DNA of 64,000 nt from Pseudoxanthomonas japonensis. Lineage in GTDB: Bacteria > Pseudomonadota > Gammaproteobacteria > Xanthomonadales > Xanthomonadaceae. The notes beneath the pieces were generated by a model. The model made no database searches. It was not told where the DNA came from and saw only the letters and a program-made list of their open reading frames with translations. The DNA lies in NCBI RefSeq assembly GCF_010093445.1, contig NZ_PDWW01000002.1:124001-188000 (forward strand). Reading direction: 5' to 3'. The translations under genes were made by a program, and so were the position numbers. Positions 26,712-34,966 of this stretch are shown piece after piece; position 1 is the stretch's first letter; each line of letters begins with the position of its first letter.

Positions 26712-27398
26712 ATGCCCCGTGTACTGATTGCCGAAGACGAAACCGCCATCGCCGACGCCGTGCTGTATGCGCTGCGCAGTGAAGGCATCGAGGCCGACCA
26801 CTGCCTGTTGGCGCGCGAGGTGGTGCCGCGCGTGCGCGCCGGCGGTGTCGACGTGGTGGTGCTGGACGTGGGCCTTCCCGATGCCAGCGGCTTCGATGTG
26901 TGCCGTGAGCTGCGCGGCTTCAGCGACGTGCCGGTGATCTTCCTCACCGCGCGCAACGACGAGATCGACCGCGTGCTCGGCCTGGAACTCGGCGCCGACG
27001 ACTACGTCACCAAGCCGTTCTCGCCACGCGAACTGGTGGCGCGCGTGCGTGCCCGCCTGCGTCGTGCCGGTGCCAGCGCGGCGCAGGCGAGCGCTGGCGA
27101 CTGGGTCGCGCGCGGCGAGTTCGCCGTCGACCGAGACGGCCACCGCATCCGCTACCGCCAGCAGCTGCTGGACCTGACCCGCTACGAGTACGCCTTGCTG
27201 GACGCGCTGCTGCAGCGGCCCGGCGCCATCCTCAGCCGGGCCCAGCTGATGGACCGCGGCTGGGACAGCGATGCCGACAGCGCCGACCGTACCGTCGATA
27301 CCCACGTGAAGACCCTGCGCGCCAAGCTGCGCGCCGCCGGTGCCGACCCCGACCCGATCCGCACGCACCGCGGGCTGGGTTACGCCATCGAGGCCTGA
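26712..27398 (+). CDS. creB: Response regulator, OmpR family, CreB
   Basis: 228 residues. Receiver domain with phosphoacceptor Asp52 in VVVLDVGLPD and Lys in VTKPFSPRE, then an OmpR-type winged helix ending TVDTHVKTLRAKLR and HRGLGYAIEA. Identified as CreB by its order with creC and creD. Activates genes carrying Cre tags (TTCAC-N6-TTCAC), among them creD. Start at the ATG at 26712, one base before which the symmetric promoter core would begin transcription. Stop lies one base before creC. Confidence 0.92.
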   Translation: MPRVLIAEDETAIADAVLYALRSEGIEADHCLLAREVVPRVRAGGVDVVVLDVGLPDASGFDVCRELRGFSDVPVIFLTARNDEIDRVLGLELGADDYVTKPFSPRELVARVRARLRRAGASAAQASAGDWVARGEFAVDRDGHRIRYRQQLLDLTRYEYALLDALLQRPGAILSRAQLMDRGWDSDADSADRTVDTHVKTLRAKLRAAGADPDPIRTHRGLGYAIEA

Positions 27399-27399
27399 G

Positions 27400-28839
27400 A
27401 TGCGGCTCGGGCTGAAGCTCGTCCTCGGCTTCTTCCTGATCGTCGGCATCGCCGCGTTCTTCGTGATGCGCGTGTTCGTCAACGAGGTGAAACCGGGCGT
27501 GCGCCAGGCGATGGAGTCGACGCTGGTCGACGCCGCCAACATGCTGGCCGAGATGGCCGCCGACGACCTGAAGGCAGGCCATATCGCCGACGGCGCCTTC
27601 GCCGGCAACGTCGCCGAAGCGCAGCAGCGCGACCCCAAGGCCTGGGTATGGCGCTTCCAGAAGCGCAGCGTGGATTACCGCGTCACCGTCACCGATGCGA
27701 AAGGCACGGTGGTATTCGATTCGCAGGGCCGCGACGTCGGCCGCGACAATTCGCGCTGGAACGACGTGTACCGCACCCTGCGTGGCGAGTACGGCGCGCG
27801 TTCCAGTGCGGAAGCGCCGGGCGACACGGCCAATACCGTCATGCATGTGGCGGCGCCCATCTACGATCCCGCCGACCGCGCCACGCTGATCGGCGTGCTG
27901 ACGCTGTCGCAGCCGAACCGCAGCATCGAACCCTTCATCGTCGCCAGCCAGCGCAGCATCCTGCTGCGCGGCGCCTGGCTGATCGGCATTTCCGCATTGA
28001 TCGGCGTGCTGATGACGTGGTGGCTGATGCGCGGCATCGGCGGCCTGAACCGCTATGCGCAGGCGGTCAGTGCCGGCGAGCCGGTCCCGCCGCCGCGACC
28101 GCGCACCGACGAGATCGGCGATCTCGGCCGCGCGCTGGAGACGATGCGCCGCAAGCTCGAGGGCAAGGCCTACGTCGAGCAGTATGTGCAGTCGCTGACG
28201 CACGAGATGAAGAGCCCGCTCGCCGCCATCCGCGGCGCGGCGGAACTGCTGCAGGAACCGCTGCCGGAGGCCGAGCGCCAGCGCTTCGCGCGCAACATCC
28301 AGACCCAGGAGCAGCGGCTGACCGAGACCATCGACAAGCTGCTGGCGCTGGCCGAGGTGGAGCAGCACGGCTGGTTGCAGCGGCGCGAACGCATCGACGT
28401 GGGTGCGCTCGCCAACGACGTGGTGCAGGACCTCGACGCGAAGCTGACGCCGCGGGACGTGACGGTAGAGCGCCTTCCGCAGGCCGGTACCTGGACGGTG
28501 GAAGGCGACGCCTTCCTGCTGCGTCGTGCGCTGACCAACCTGCTCGACAACGCCATCGCCTTCTCGCCGCAGGGCGGCAAGGTGGCACTGGCGGTCGTCG
28601 AGCATGACGGGCAGGTGCGTTTCGTCGTGCGGGACCGCGGTCCGGGTGTGCCCGATTACGCGCAGGAGCGGGTGTTCGAGCGTTTCTATTCGCTGCCGCG
28701 TCCCGATGGCGGGCAGCGGAGTTCCGGCCTGGGCCTGCCGTTCGTGCGTGAGGTGATGCGCCTGCACGGCGGCGAGGCCTCGCTGGCCAATCGCCCCGAC
28801 GGCGGTGCGGAAGCGGTGATGTCGCTGCCGATGATCTGA
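27400..28839 (+). CDS. creC: Sensor histidine kinase CreC
   Basis: 479 residues. Membrane segments at about 5-24 and 189-210 enclose a periplasmic sensor domain of roughly 165 residues. HAMP-like linker, then the phosphorylatable His268 in SLTHEMKSPLAAIRG, and ATPase motifs LTNLLDNAIAFSP, DRGPGVP and GLGLPFVREV. Phosphorylates CreB in response to envelope or metabolic stress; in relatives, the Cre/Blr system responds to beta-lactam damage. Starts immediately after creB. A type B repeat and then a Cre tag separate it from creD. Confidence 0.94.
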   Translation: MRLGLKLVLGFFLIVGIAAFFVMRVFVNEVKPGVRQAMESTLVDAANMLAEMAADDLKAGHIADGAFAGNVAEAQQRDPKAWVWRFQKRSVDYRVTVTDAKGTVVFDSQGRDVGRDNSRWNDVYRTLRGEYGARSSAEAPGDTANTVMHVAAPIYDPADRATLIGVLTLSQPNRSIEPFIVASQRSILLRGAWLIGISALIGVLMTWWLMRGIGGLNRYAQAVSAGEPVPPPRPRTDEIGDLGRALETMRRKLEGKAYVEQYVQSLTHEMKSPLAAIRGAAELLQEPLPEAERQRFARNIQTQEQRLTETIDKLLALAEVEQHGWLQRRERIDVGALANDVVQDLDAKLTPRDVTVERLPQAGTWTVEGDAFLLRRALTNLLDNAIAFSPQGGKVALAVVEHDGQVRFVVRDRGPGVPDYAQERVFERFYSLPRPDGGQRSSGLGLPFVREVMRLHGGEASLANRPDGGAEAVMSLPMI

Positions 28840-28852
28840 CGCGCTCATGTGT

Positions 28853-29034
28853 TCCCTTCTCCCCGCGAGCGGGGAGAAGGGGCCCGAAGGGCGGATGAGG
28901 GGCGCTTTCCCGTCGGATACCACAGCGCTGCCAGTGAGTTGAACGTTGGTCGTGCTCTGCAGTCCCCGTCCACGGACTCCGTTCGCCCCTCACCCGCCGT
29001 TGGCACCCTCTCCCCGTAGAACGGGGGAGAGGGA
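28853..29034. repeat. Type B palindromic repeat, copy 2
   Basis: Opens with CCCTTCTCCCCGCG and AGCGGGGAGAAGGGG, then GGGCGGATGAGGGGCG; closes with CCCCTCACCCGCCG and CCCTCTCCCCGTAG with its GGGGGAGAGGG partner. Same plan as the copy at 4380-4501 but with a longer unique middle. It fills most of the 299-bp gap between creC and creD. Confidence 0.8.
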
Positions 29035-29056
29035 CCATGACGAGCGTTAGCGCCAC

Positions 29057-29072
29057 TTCACACAGCCTTCAA
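29057..29072 (+). promoter_or_regulatory. Cre tag (CreB binding site) upstream of creD
   Basis: TTCAC-ACAGCC-TTCAA matches the CreB/BlrA recognition pattern TTCAC-N6-TTCAC at 9 of 10 positions, with correct spacing. It lies 66 bp before the creD start, right after the type B repeat. The site pattern is known from E. coli and Aeromonas work; the match here is read directly. Confidence 0.7.
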
Positions 29073-29138
29073 ACACGCTCCCTGCCGGTTGCACCGAGCC
29101 ACTGGACGATGCGTCCCGTATCCAACCGGGGCATCGAC

Positions 29139-30512
29139 ATGAAGTCATTGAAGTTGCTGTTGCGTTTCCTCACCGTCGGCGGGCTGGTCCTGCTGCTGCT
29201 CATTCCGCTGATGATGATCCGCGGCGTCATCCAGGACCGCGAGCTGTACCGTGCGCAGGCCGAGCATCGCGTCTCCCAGAGCATGGCCGGTCCCCAGCAG
29301 GTGGTCGGTCCCTTGCGTGTCGTGCCATGGCGCGAGGAGCGCGTCGTCAATGCCGTCAACGAGAACGGCAAGCCGGAGGTCCGCCGCGACGTGAAGGAAG
29401 GCTATCTGGTGCAGATGCCGACCAGCCTGGTGGTCGATGGCCGCCTGCAGCCGGGCGAGCGGCGCATCGGGCTGTACACCGTCAACGTCTACGAGTGGAA
29501 AGCCGCGATGAACGCCGACTTCGCGCCGCTGCAGGTACCGGCCGCGGACGGACGCAGCTACGGCCAGCCCTACGTCGTCGTCGGCATGGCCGACGTGCGC
29601 GGGCTGGTGGGGACGCCATCGCTGAAGGTGGATGGCGTGCCGCGCACGTTGGCGGCCGGCACGGGGGCGATGTCCTTGCGCATGGACGGCGTCCATGCCC
29701 TGATCGGCACGCCCGGCGCGTCGCTGCCGGCCAGCAGGGCGCAACTCGAGATGACGCTGGCCGGCACCCAGTCGATCGGCATTTCACCGATCGCGGACAG
29801 CAACGACATCACGATGAGCTCGCCCTGGCGGCAGCCGTTGTTCGGCGGCCGCTTCCTGCCCAACAGCAAGACATTGGACGGTACCGGCTTCACCGCCCGC
29901 TGGCAGGTGTCGTCGCTGGCCAGTGCCGCGCAGAGCCAGCTCGAATCGGCGTCGGGCAAGCTGACGCAGCCGCTGTCGCTGGGCGCCACGCCATCGGAGT
30001 ACGTCGCCGATGACGGCAGCGCCTCCGCCATCGACAGCGCCGTGGTCAGCCTGGTGGATACGGTGGACGTCTACACGCAGGTCGATCGCGCCAGCAAGTA
30101 CGGCATCCTGTTCGTGGTGCTGACGTTCGTCGGCTTCGCCCTGTTCGAACTGATCAAGCGGCTGCCGATCCATCCGCTGCAATACCTGCTGGTCGGCCTG
30201 GCACTGGCGGTGTTCTTCCTGCTGCTGCTCAGCCTGTCCGAGCACATCGCGTTCTGGCAGGCCTACCTGGTCTCCGCCGCCGCATGCATCGGGTTGCAGT
30301 TCTTCTACCTGTCCGGCGTGCTGCAGAGCTGGCTGCGCGCCGCGGGCTTCGCCACGATGCTCACCGCGCTGTATGGCGTGCTCTACCTCCTGCTGAAGTC
30401 GGAGAACAACGCGCTGCTGATGGGCTCGCTGCTGCTGTTCGGTATCCTGGCCGTCATCATGTGGGTCACCCGCAAGGTCGACTGGTATGCGCTGGGCACC
30501 GAACTGCGCTGA
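29139..30512 (+). CDS. creD: Cell envelope integrity protein CreD
   Basis: 457 residues. One N-terminal membrane segment (about 10-27), a large periplasmic domain, then a cluster of hydrophobic segments from about 320 to the end (YGILFVVLTFVGFALFELI; VLYLLLKSENNALL). The pattern fits CreD, an inner-membrane protein induced by CreBC and linked to envelope integrity and beta-lactam tolerance. Start at the ATG at 29139; the frame extending to 29037 would include the Cre tag and is rejected. Confidence 0.93.
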   Translation: MKSLKLLLRFLTVGGLVLLLLIPLMMIRGVIQDRELYRAQAEHRVSQSMAGPQQVVGPLRVVPWREERVVNAVNENGKPEVRRDVKEGYLVQMPTSLVVDGRLQPGERRIGLYTVNVYEWKAAMNADFAPLQVPAADGRSYGQPYVVVGMADVRGLVGTPSLKVDGVPRTLAAGTGAMSLRMDGVHALIGTPGASLPASRAQLEMTLAGTQSIGISPIADSNDITMSSPWRQPLFGGRFLPNSKTLDGTGFTARWQVSSLASAAQSQLESASGKLTQPLSLGATPSEYVADDGSASAIDSAVVSLVDTVDVYTQVDRASKYGILFVVLTFVGFALFELIKRLPIHPLQYLLVGLALAVFFLLLLSLSEHIAFWQAYLVSAAACIGLQFFYLSGVLQSWLRAAGFATMLTALYGVLYLLLKSENNALLMGSLLLFGILAVIMWVTRKVDWYALGTELR

Positions 30513-30522
30513 GGACCGGACG

Positions 30523-30933
30523 ATGCTGGATCTCGCCACCCTGCACCGGCGCGCCTGTCGCGTGCTGCCGCCCCGGATCGACACCTGCCGCGTCGTGCTC
30601 GACGTGGCAGGCGAGGCGGGACTGACGGCGTTGCTGCTGCCGCTGCGCCACCGGCATCGCGGCACCATCGCATTCGAACTGTCATCCTCGACGCGGCAGG
30701 CGCTGGACGCGTGTCCACGGGTGTTCCTGCAGGACGCGTGCGTGGCCAGGGAAGGCCTCGCGCGCCACGGCGCGCCGCTTGCCTACGAACCCTGGCGGCC
30801 GTTGCCGCAAGGGTCGTCGAACGGTTTCATCACCCGCAGTCGTGATGGCCGCGTGCGCCTGCAGCTCGATCCCGCACGGGGACTCGCGCTGTATGCGTGG
30901 GACGACCATCGCGGCGACACCTTCATCCACTGA
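30523..30933 (+). CDS. Hypothetical protein in the cre operon
   Basis: 136 residues, cytoplasmic by appearance, no signal or membrane segment. I recognise no domain. The C-terminal half is beta-rich and basic (RSRDGRVRLQLDPARG then WDDHRGDTF). GAGGA overlaps the creD stop and lies 8 bases before the ATG, so it is probably cotranslated with creD and shares CreB control. A strong stem-loop follows the stop. Confidence 0.7.
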   Translation: MLDLATLHRRACRVLPPRIDTCRVVLDVAGEAGLTALLLPLRHRHRGTIAFELSSSTRQALDACPRVFLQDACVAREGLARHGAPLAYEPWRPLPQGSSNGFITRSRDGRVRLQLDPARGLALYAWDDHRGDTFIH

Positions 30934-30942
30934 GTTCGCCCC

Positions 30943-30999
30943 GGCCGGCGGCGTGCCCGGATCTCCACGGAGGGAGCCGGGCACGTCGCCGGCCTCTTT
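30943..30999 (+). terminator. Stem-loop ending the cre operon
   Basis: GGCCGGCGGCGTGCCCGG at 30943-30960 pairs with CCGGGCACGTCGCCGGCC at 30977-30994, an 18-bp stem with a single G-U pair and a 16-base loop, followed by TCTTTG. It starts 9 bases after the last cre-operon gene. The short T run is weak, but the stem is very strong. Confidence 0.65.
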
Positions 31000-31111
31000 G
31001 CTTGTGCGGCATAAGCACATGAGCGCTGGTTATCAGTCCGAAGGTATAAGCAGCGATGAACCACGAACGGCGGCGCGTAAGCTCGTGATGATCTTTTGCC
31101 GGAGCCTGCGC

Positions 31112-32116
31112 ATGCGTGTCCTCTCCCGTCTTCTGCTCCTCGGCCTGTCGTGCCTGGCCACGCCCGTGTTCGCCGCGGAGGTTGCTGCACCCCGCATCAC
31201 TGTCATCTACGACGCCTTCGGCGACGATCCCGCGATGGAGAAGGACTGGGGTTTCGCCGCGCTGGTCGAGGCCGGTGGCAAGCGCATCCTGTTCGACACC
31301 GGCAACGACGCGGCGATCTTCACGCGTAACGTGAAGTCGAAGAACATCGACCTGTCCAAGCTGGATGCCGTGGTGATGTCGCACCGCCACGCCGATCACA
31401 TGGCGGGGCTGGCCGAGGTGTTGAAGGTCAATCCGCAGGTGCCGGTGTACGCGCCGCAGGAAGGCTTCGGCATCTACGGCTCGTCGCTGCCGTCCAGCTT
31501 CTACCGTAAGGATGCCGCGCTGCCGGCGCGCATGCGCTACTACGACGGCGAACCCGCCGAACGCCTGCAGTTCGGCCGTGCCTGGCCGACCGGCAACTTC
31601 AAGCCGCTGGCCGAGACCACCGAGATCGCGCCCGGTGTCTGGACGATCGCTGCTGTTTCCGATGCGCCGGGCACGCGCGAATTGCGCGAGCTGTCGCTGG
31701 CCATCCGTACCGACCAGGGCCTGGTGCTCGTGGTCGGCTGCTCGCACCCCGGCATTGCCCACATCGTCGATGCAGCGGCGAAGATCGATCCGCAGATCCA
31801 CCTGGTGATCGGCGGCTTCCACTTCGTCAACGCAGACGACACCGCCATCGCCGGCCTGGTCGACGCCCTGAAGGCGCACGACATCCAGTACATCGCGCCC
31901 GGCCACTGCACCGGCGAGCCGACCTTCGCCGCATTGTTGAAAGCCTTCGGCGACCGCTACCTGTACGCAGGCGTCGGCGCGGTGCTCGACTTCGGCAAGG
32001 AGGGCGTGGCCTCGCGTCCGCGCGGCGTGGATCTGGGTGATGCCGACCGCGTGCAGTACCGGCTGCTGGCGCAGGACGGCGAACCCGCGCACCGGCACGT
32101 CGCGCACGCGCACTGA
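31112..32116 (+). CDS. Exported MBL-fold metallo-hydrolase
   Basis: 334 residues. Signal peptide ends near VFAAEV (cleavage around residue 22). The metallo-beta-lactamase motif is MSHRHADHMAGL with His91, His93, Asp95 and His96; later ligands are in VGCSHPGI and GGFHF, and a final His in APGHCTGEP. This is the dihydropterin-aminobenzene-phosphate-synthase-like branch, with an inserted stretch after the motif. Not a class B beta-lactamase by its motif context. GGAG lies seven bases before the ATG. Periplasmic; substrate unknown. Confidence 0.85.
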   Translation: MRVLSRLLLLGLSCLATPVFAAEVAAPRITVIYDAFGDDPAMEKDWGFAALVEAGGKRILFDTGNDAAIFTRNVKSKNIDLSKLDAVVMSHRHADHMAGLAEVLKVNPQVPVYAPQEGFGIYGSSLPSSFYRKDAALPARMRYYDGEPAERLQFGRAWPTGNFKPLAETTEIAPGVWTIAAVSDAPGTRELRELSLAIRTDQGLVLVVGCSHPGIAHIVDAAAKIDPQIHLVIGGFHFVNADDTAIAGLVDALKAHDIQYIAPGHCTGEPTFAALLKAFGDRYLYAGVGAVLDFGKEGVASRPRGVDLGDADRVQYRLLAQDGEPAHRHVAHAH

Positions 32117-32159
32117 GGATGCGTCGCCGGCGCGGGAGGCATGCCGCTACACTGGCGGC

Positions 32160-32765
32160 ATGACGCCTGCCTACACCATCGGCCTGTTCCGCGGACCCGA
32201 AATCACCCCTTGGCTGGACGACGTCGCGCGCTTGCGCGTGGCGGTGTTCCGCGACTGGCCGTACCTGTACGACGGCGACCTCGACTTCGAGCGCGATTAT
32301 CTCGACGCCTATGCGCGTTCGGCCGAAAGCGTGTTCGTGCTGGCGATGGATGCGGGGCAGGTGGTCGGTGCATCCACCGGCCTGCCGCTCGCCGATGATA
32401 CCGAGGCCTTCCGTCAGCCCTTCGTCGACAGCGGCATGGACCCGGAAGACATCTTCTACTTTGGCGAATCCGTATTGCTGCCGGCCTACCGCGGCAACGG
32501 TATCGGCCACACGTTCTTCGACCTGCGCGAGGCGCATGCGCGTGCGCTGGGGCGGTTCGGCTGGACGGCGTTCTGCGCGGTGGACCGCGAATCGGACGAC
32601 CCGCGCCGGCCCGACGGGCATCGCGGCAACGACGTGTTCTGGGACAAGCGCGGCTATACGCGCCAGCCCGGCATGACGATGCGGTTGGCGTGGAACGAGA
32701 TCGGCCGCGGCGAGGTCGACCACGCGCTGACGTTCTGGCTGCGCGGCCTGGAGCCGATGCGATGA
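32160..32765 (+). CDS. GNAT family N-acetyltransferase
   Basis: 201 residues. N-terminal DDVARLRVAVFRDWPYLYDG, the acetyl-CoA loop LLPAYRGNGIGHTFFDLREAH, and a C-terminal segment WDKRGYTRQPGMTMRLAW. Resembles GNAT proteins found beside nitrilase-type amidohydrolases. The ATG at 32160 fits; the frame upstream overlaps the previous gene. Its stop overlaps the start of the hydrolase gene as ATGA, implying linked function. Confidence 0.85.
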   Translation: MTPAYTIGLFRGPEITPWLDDVARLRVAVFRDWPYLYDGDLDFERDYLDAYARSAESVFVLAMDAGQVVGASTGLPLADDTEAFRQPFVDSGMDPEDIFYFGESVLLPAYRGNGIGHTFFDLREAHARALGRFGWTAFCAVDRESDDPRRPDGHRGNDVFWDKRGYTRQPGMTMRLAWNEIGRGEVDHALTFWLRGLEPMR

Positions 32766-33646
32766 AGATCGCCGTCGCCAAGTACGCCATCCAGGCGCCG
32801 GCGGATTTTTCCGCGTTCGCCGCGCGGCAGGCGCAGGTGCTGGGCGATGCCGCCGCGCAGGGCGCGCGCATCGCCGTGCTGCCGGAATACCTGTCGCTGG
32901 AACTGGCGGCCACCTTCGATTCCTCCACGCAGGCCGACCTGCATGCGTCGCTGGCGGCCATCCAGCGCTACCGCGACGACTGGCTGGCGCTGTACGCACG
33001 GCTGGCGAAGGAACTCGACCTGCATGTCGTCGCCGGCAGCTTCCTGCTGGCGCAGGGCAATGGGCGTTATCGCAACCGCAGCGACGTGTTCACGCCGCAG
33101 GGCGCGCACGCATGGCAGGACAAGCTGCAGCTGACCGGGTTCGAGAAGGGACTGGGCGTCATCGACGGCGGCGATGCGCTCAAGGTGTTCGACCTGGCCG
33201 GTGTGCGCAGCGGCGTGGCCGTTTGCTACGACAGCGAGTTCCCGCTGCCAGTGCGTGCGCAGGCGGAGGGCGGTGCACGCCTGTTGCTGGTGCCGAGTTG
33301 CACGGATACCGACGCGGGTGCGACGCGCGTGCGCGTCGGCTGCCTGGCGCGCGCGCTGGAGAACCGCCTCTTCGTCGCGCAGTCGGTGACCGCAGGAGAA
33401 GCGCCATGGAGTCCGGCACTCGATATCAACACCGGTGAGGCGGCGATCTTCGCCCCGATGGATCGCGGCCTGCCCGCCGATGGTGTGGTGGTGCAGACCG
33501 TCTGCGACCAGCCGTGGGCCATCGCCGATCTCGACCTCGACGCGCTTGAGCGCAGTCGCGCCGACGCGCAGGTGGCGAACGATCGCGACTGGGCGGGCCA
33601 GCTTCAGCCCGCCCTGGTGCGTGCGCGCGTCGAACGGCTGGACTGA
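32762..33646 (+). CDS. Carbon-nitrogen hydrolase (nitrilase superfamily)
   Basis: 294 residues. Catalytic triad Glu42 in VLPEYLSLE, Lys121 in WQDKLQLTGFEK and Cys155 in VAVCYDSEFPLP. The Asp-Ser-Glu after the Cys and its size place it among amidases rather than true nitrilases. Coupled to the acetyltransferase gene by a four-base overlap. Such pairs may act on one amide or amine substrate, unknown here. Convergent with the XRE gene 13 bp later. Confidence 0.88.
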   Translation: MKIAVAKYAIQAPADFSAFAARQAQVLGDAAAQGARIAVLPEYLSLELAATFDSSTQADLHASLAAIQRYRDDWLALYARLAKELDLHVVAGSFLLAQGNGRYRNRSDVFTPQGAHAWQDKLQLTGFEKGLGVIDGGDALKVFDLAGVRSGVAVCYDSEFPLPVRAQAEGGARLLLVPSCTDTDAGATRVRVGCLARALENRLFVAQSVTAGEAPWSPALDINTGEAAIFAPMDRGLPADGVVVQTVCDQPWAIADLDLDALERSRADAQVANDRDWAGQLQPALVRARVERLD

Positions 33647-33659
33647 GCGGACGAGCCGC

Positions 33660-33872
33660 TCAGCGTTCCCAGCCGAACACCTCGGCCAGCGGCTTGTCGA
33701 ACACGTCCGCGATGCGGAACGCGCACTCCAGCGTGGGCGAATACTTGCCGGCCTCGATCGCGGCGATGGTCTGCCGCGTCACGCCGACACGCTTGCCCAG
33801 GTCGGCCTGCGTCATCTCGCCGGCCAGGAAACGCAGCGTGCGGATCTGGTTGGTGACGCGGGCCTCAGACAC
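33660..33872 (-). CDS. XRE-type helix-turn-helix regulator (YozG-like size)
   Basis: 70 residues, all of it an HTH_3 domain: MTQADLGKRVGVTRQTIAAIEAGKYSPTL, with recognition helix VTRQTIAAIEAG split around the turn. It overlaps the preceding membrane-protein gene by eight bases. Small XRE proteins paired with a membrane protein are common and usually autoregulatory. The palindrome in the promoter of this pair at 34333-34348 is its likely operator. Confidence 0.9.
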   Translation of the reverse strand: MSEARVTNQIRTLRFLAGEMTQADLGKRVGVTRQTIAAIEAGKYSPTLECAFRIADVFDKPLAEVFGWER

Positions 33873-34296
33873 GCAGGCCTCGACGGTAGCCGTGGATCAC
33901 CAGGCCGGCGTGCACGAGTTCGGCCGCGGCGATCGCCAGCAGTGTGGCGTGCACGATGGTCCAGCCGCCGGTGGTGAACGGCATGACGCAGCCGACCACG
34001 ATGATGCCGGCCATCAGCACGTAGTAGGCGTAGACCGAGGCGCGCGAATCGATCCGGCGGTCGCGCTCGTCGATCAGCGTGGGCGTGCCGTCCTCCTCAC
34101 GATGGCGGCCGAACACGGCGGTCAGCAGGGCGATCACGCCCAGCGACCCGAGCGCGATGGCGAGCAGGCCGATCCGCTGCCCCATGTGCATGGCGGCGAC
34201 CGCGTCGGCATTGACCGAGACGTAGGTGAAGTAGAGGGCGAAGACGACGACCAGCGCCGTCAGCCAGACCCAGGCGAAACGTTCCTTCGACAGCAT
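33865..34296 (-). CDS. Four-segment membrane protein paired with XRE regulator
   Basis: 143 residues with four hydrophobic segments, two before and two after a charged cytoplasmic loop containing LIDERDRRIDSRASVYAYY. That loop resembles DUF2178-type proteins, though this is recall, not a search. First gene of the pair; its stop lies inside the XRE gene. The product may sense a membrane signal and modulate the regulator, but no mechanism is known. Confidence 0.8.
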   Translation of the reverse strand: MLSKERFAWVWLTALVVVFALYFTYVSVNADAVAAMHMGQRIGLLAIALGSLGVIALLTAVFGRHREEDGTPTLIDERDRRIDSRASVYAYYVLMAGIIVVGCVMPFTTGGWTIVHATLLAIAAAELVHAGLVIHGYRRGLRV

Positions 34297-34329
34297 TGCC
34301 GTACTCCCCGTTGGTGGATGGACGGGGGC

Positions 34330-34358
34330 AAGGTAAGCCTGCGCTTACTCAATGTCAA
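34330..34358 (-). promoter_or_regulatory. Promoter of the membrane/XRE pair with palindrome over its spacer
   Basis: On the leftward strand, TTGACA (34353-34358) and TACCTT (34330-34335) are separated by exactly 17 bases. The perfect inverted repeat GTAAGC-CTGC-GCTTAC (34333-34348) covers the spacer and touches the -10. A repressor bound there would block RNA polymerase. Transcription would start 25-30 bp before the ATG at 34296. Confidence 0.7.
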
Positions 34359-34373
34359 TAATATCTAACACTG

Positions 34374-34391
34374 AGTTACTAAAACGTAACT
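34374..34391. promoter_or_regulatory. Second palindrome upstream of the XRE pair promoter
   Basis: AGTTAC-N6-GTAACT, a perfect 6+6 bp inverted repeat in an unusually A/T-rich patch. It lies 16 bp upstream of the -35, sharing GTAA/TTAC half-site character with the promoter palindrome. Could be an auxiliary operator, or belong to the PAP2 gene end, since that gene stops at 34415. Confidence 0.4.
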
Positions 34392-34414
34392 TAAGGTTCG
34401 CTCCGCTTGCCGCA

Positions 34415-34966
34415 TCAGCCCAGCAGGCTGACGCCCGGCACCAGCCAGATCGACAGACCCGCCAGTGCCGACCCGATCACCGTCGCCGCCAGCACATCGC
34501 TCGGATAGTGCAGCCCCAGCACCACGCGCGAGGCCGCCACGCAGGCGGCGAACGGGATCAGCAGCGGCGCCAGCACGGGGTAGTGCGCCAGCGCGACCAC
34601 GGTGAAGGCCACCGCATGCAGGGTGTGCCCGGAGGGGAAGCTGAATTCGTCCAGCGGCGCGATCCAGGCGCGGATGCGCACGTCCGAGGCGAACGGCCGC
34701 GGCCGGCGCGTCCAGCGCTTCAAGGCCTTGTAGAGCGTCAGCGCGATCACGCCGGTGCCGGCAAGGTGCGCGGATGCCGCCAGTCCATCCAGGCCGTCGG
34801 CCACGATCAGCGCGGCCATCAGCACGTACCAGAACACCCCGTCGCCCAACCGGCTGACGATGGCGAAGAAGCGGCGTACGCCACTCCATTCGCCCCAGCG
34901 GTTGGCACGCAGGCACCAGCCGGTGTCCCGGCCCATGAAGGCATTACGCGGCGGCAGCGGACGCAT
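34415..34966 (-). CDS. PAP2-family membrane phosphatase
   Basis: 183 residues. The three phosphatase motifs are present: KRWTRRPRP, FPSGHTLHAV and SRVVLGLHYPSD, the last with the catalytic His. About five membrane segments. Such enzymes dephosphorylate phosphatidate, phosphatidylglycerol phosphate or undecaprenyl diphosphate, facing the periplasm. Its start lies 23 bases inside the end of the glycosyltransferase gene, so the two are cotranslated. Confidence 0.9.
   Translation of the reverse strand: MRPLPPRNAFMGRDTGWCLRANRWGEWSGVRRFFAIVSRLGDGVFWYVLMAALIVADGLDGLAASAHLAGTGVIALTLYKALKRWTRRPRPFASDVRIRAWIAPLDEFSFPSGHTLHAVAFTVVALAHYPVLAPLLIPFAACVAASRVVLGLHYPSDVLAATVIGSALAGLSIWLVPGVSLLG

Noticed and set aside
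31112-32116. Class B beta-lactamase linked to the cre locus
   Set aside because: The fold motif is present, but its context is that of dihydropterin-type MBL hydrolases, and a strong stem-loop separates it from the cre operon.
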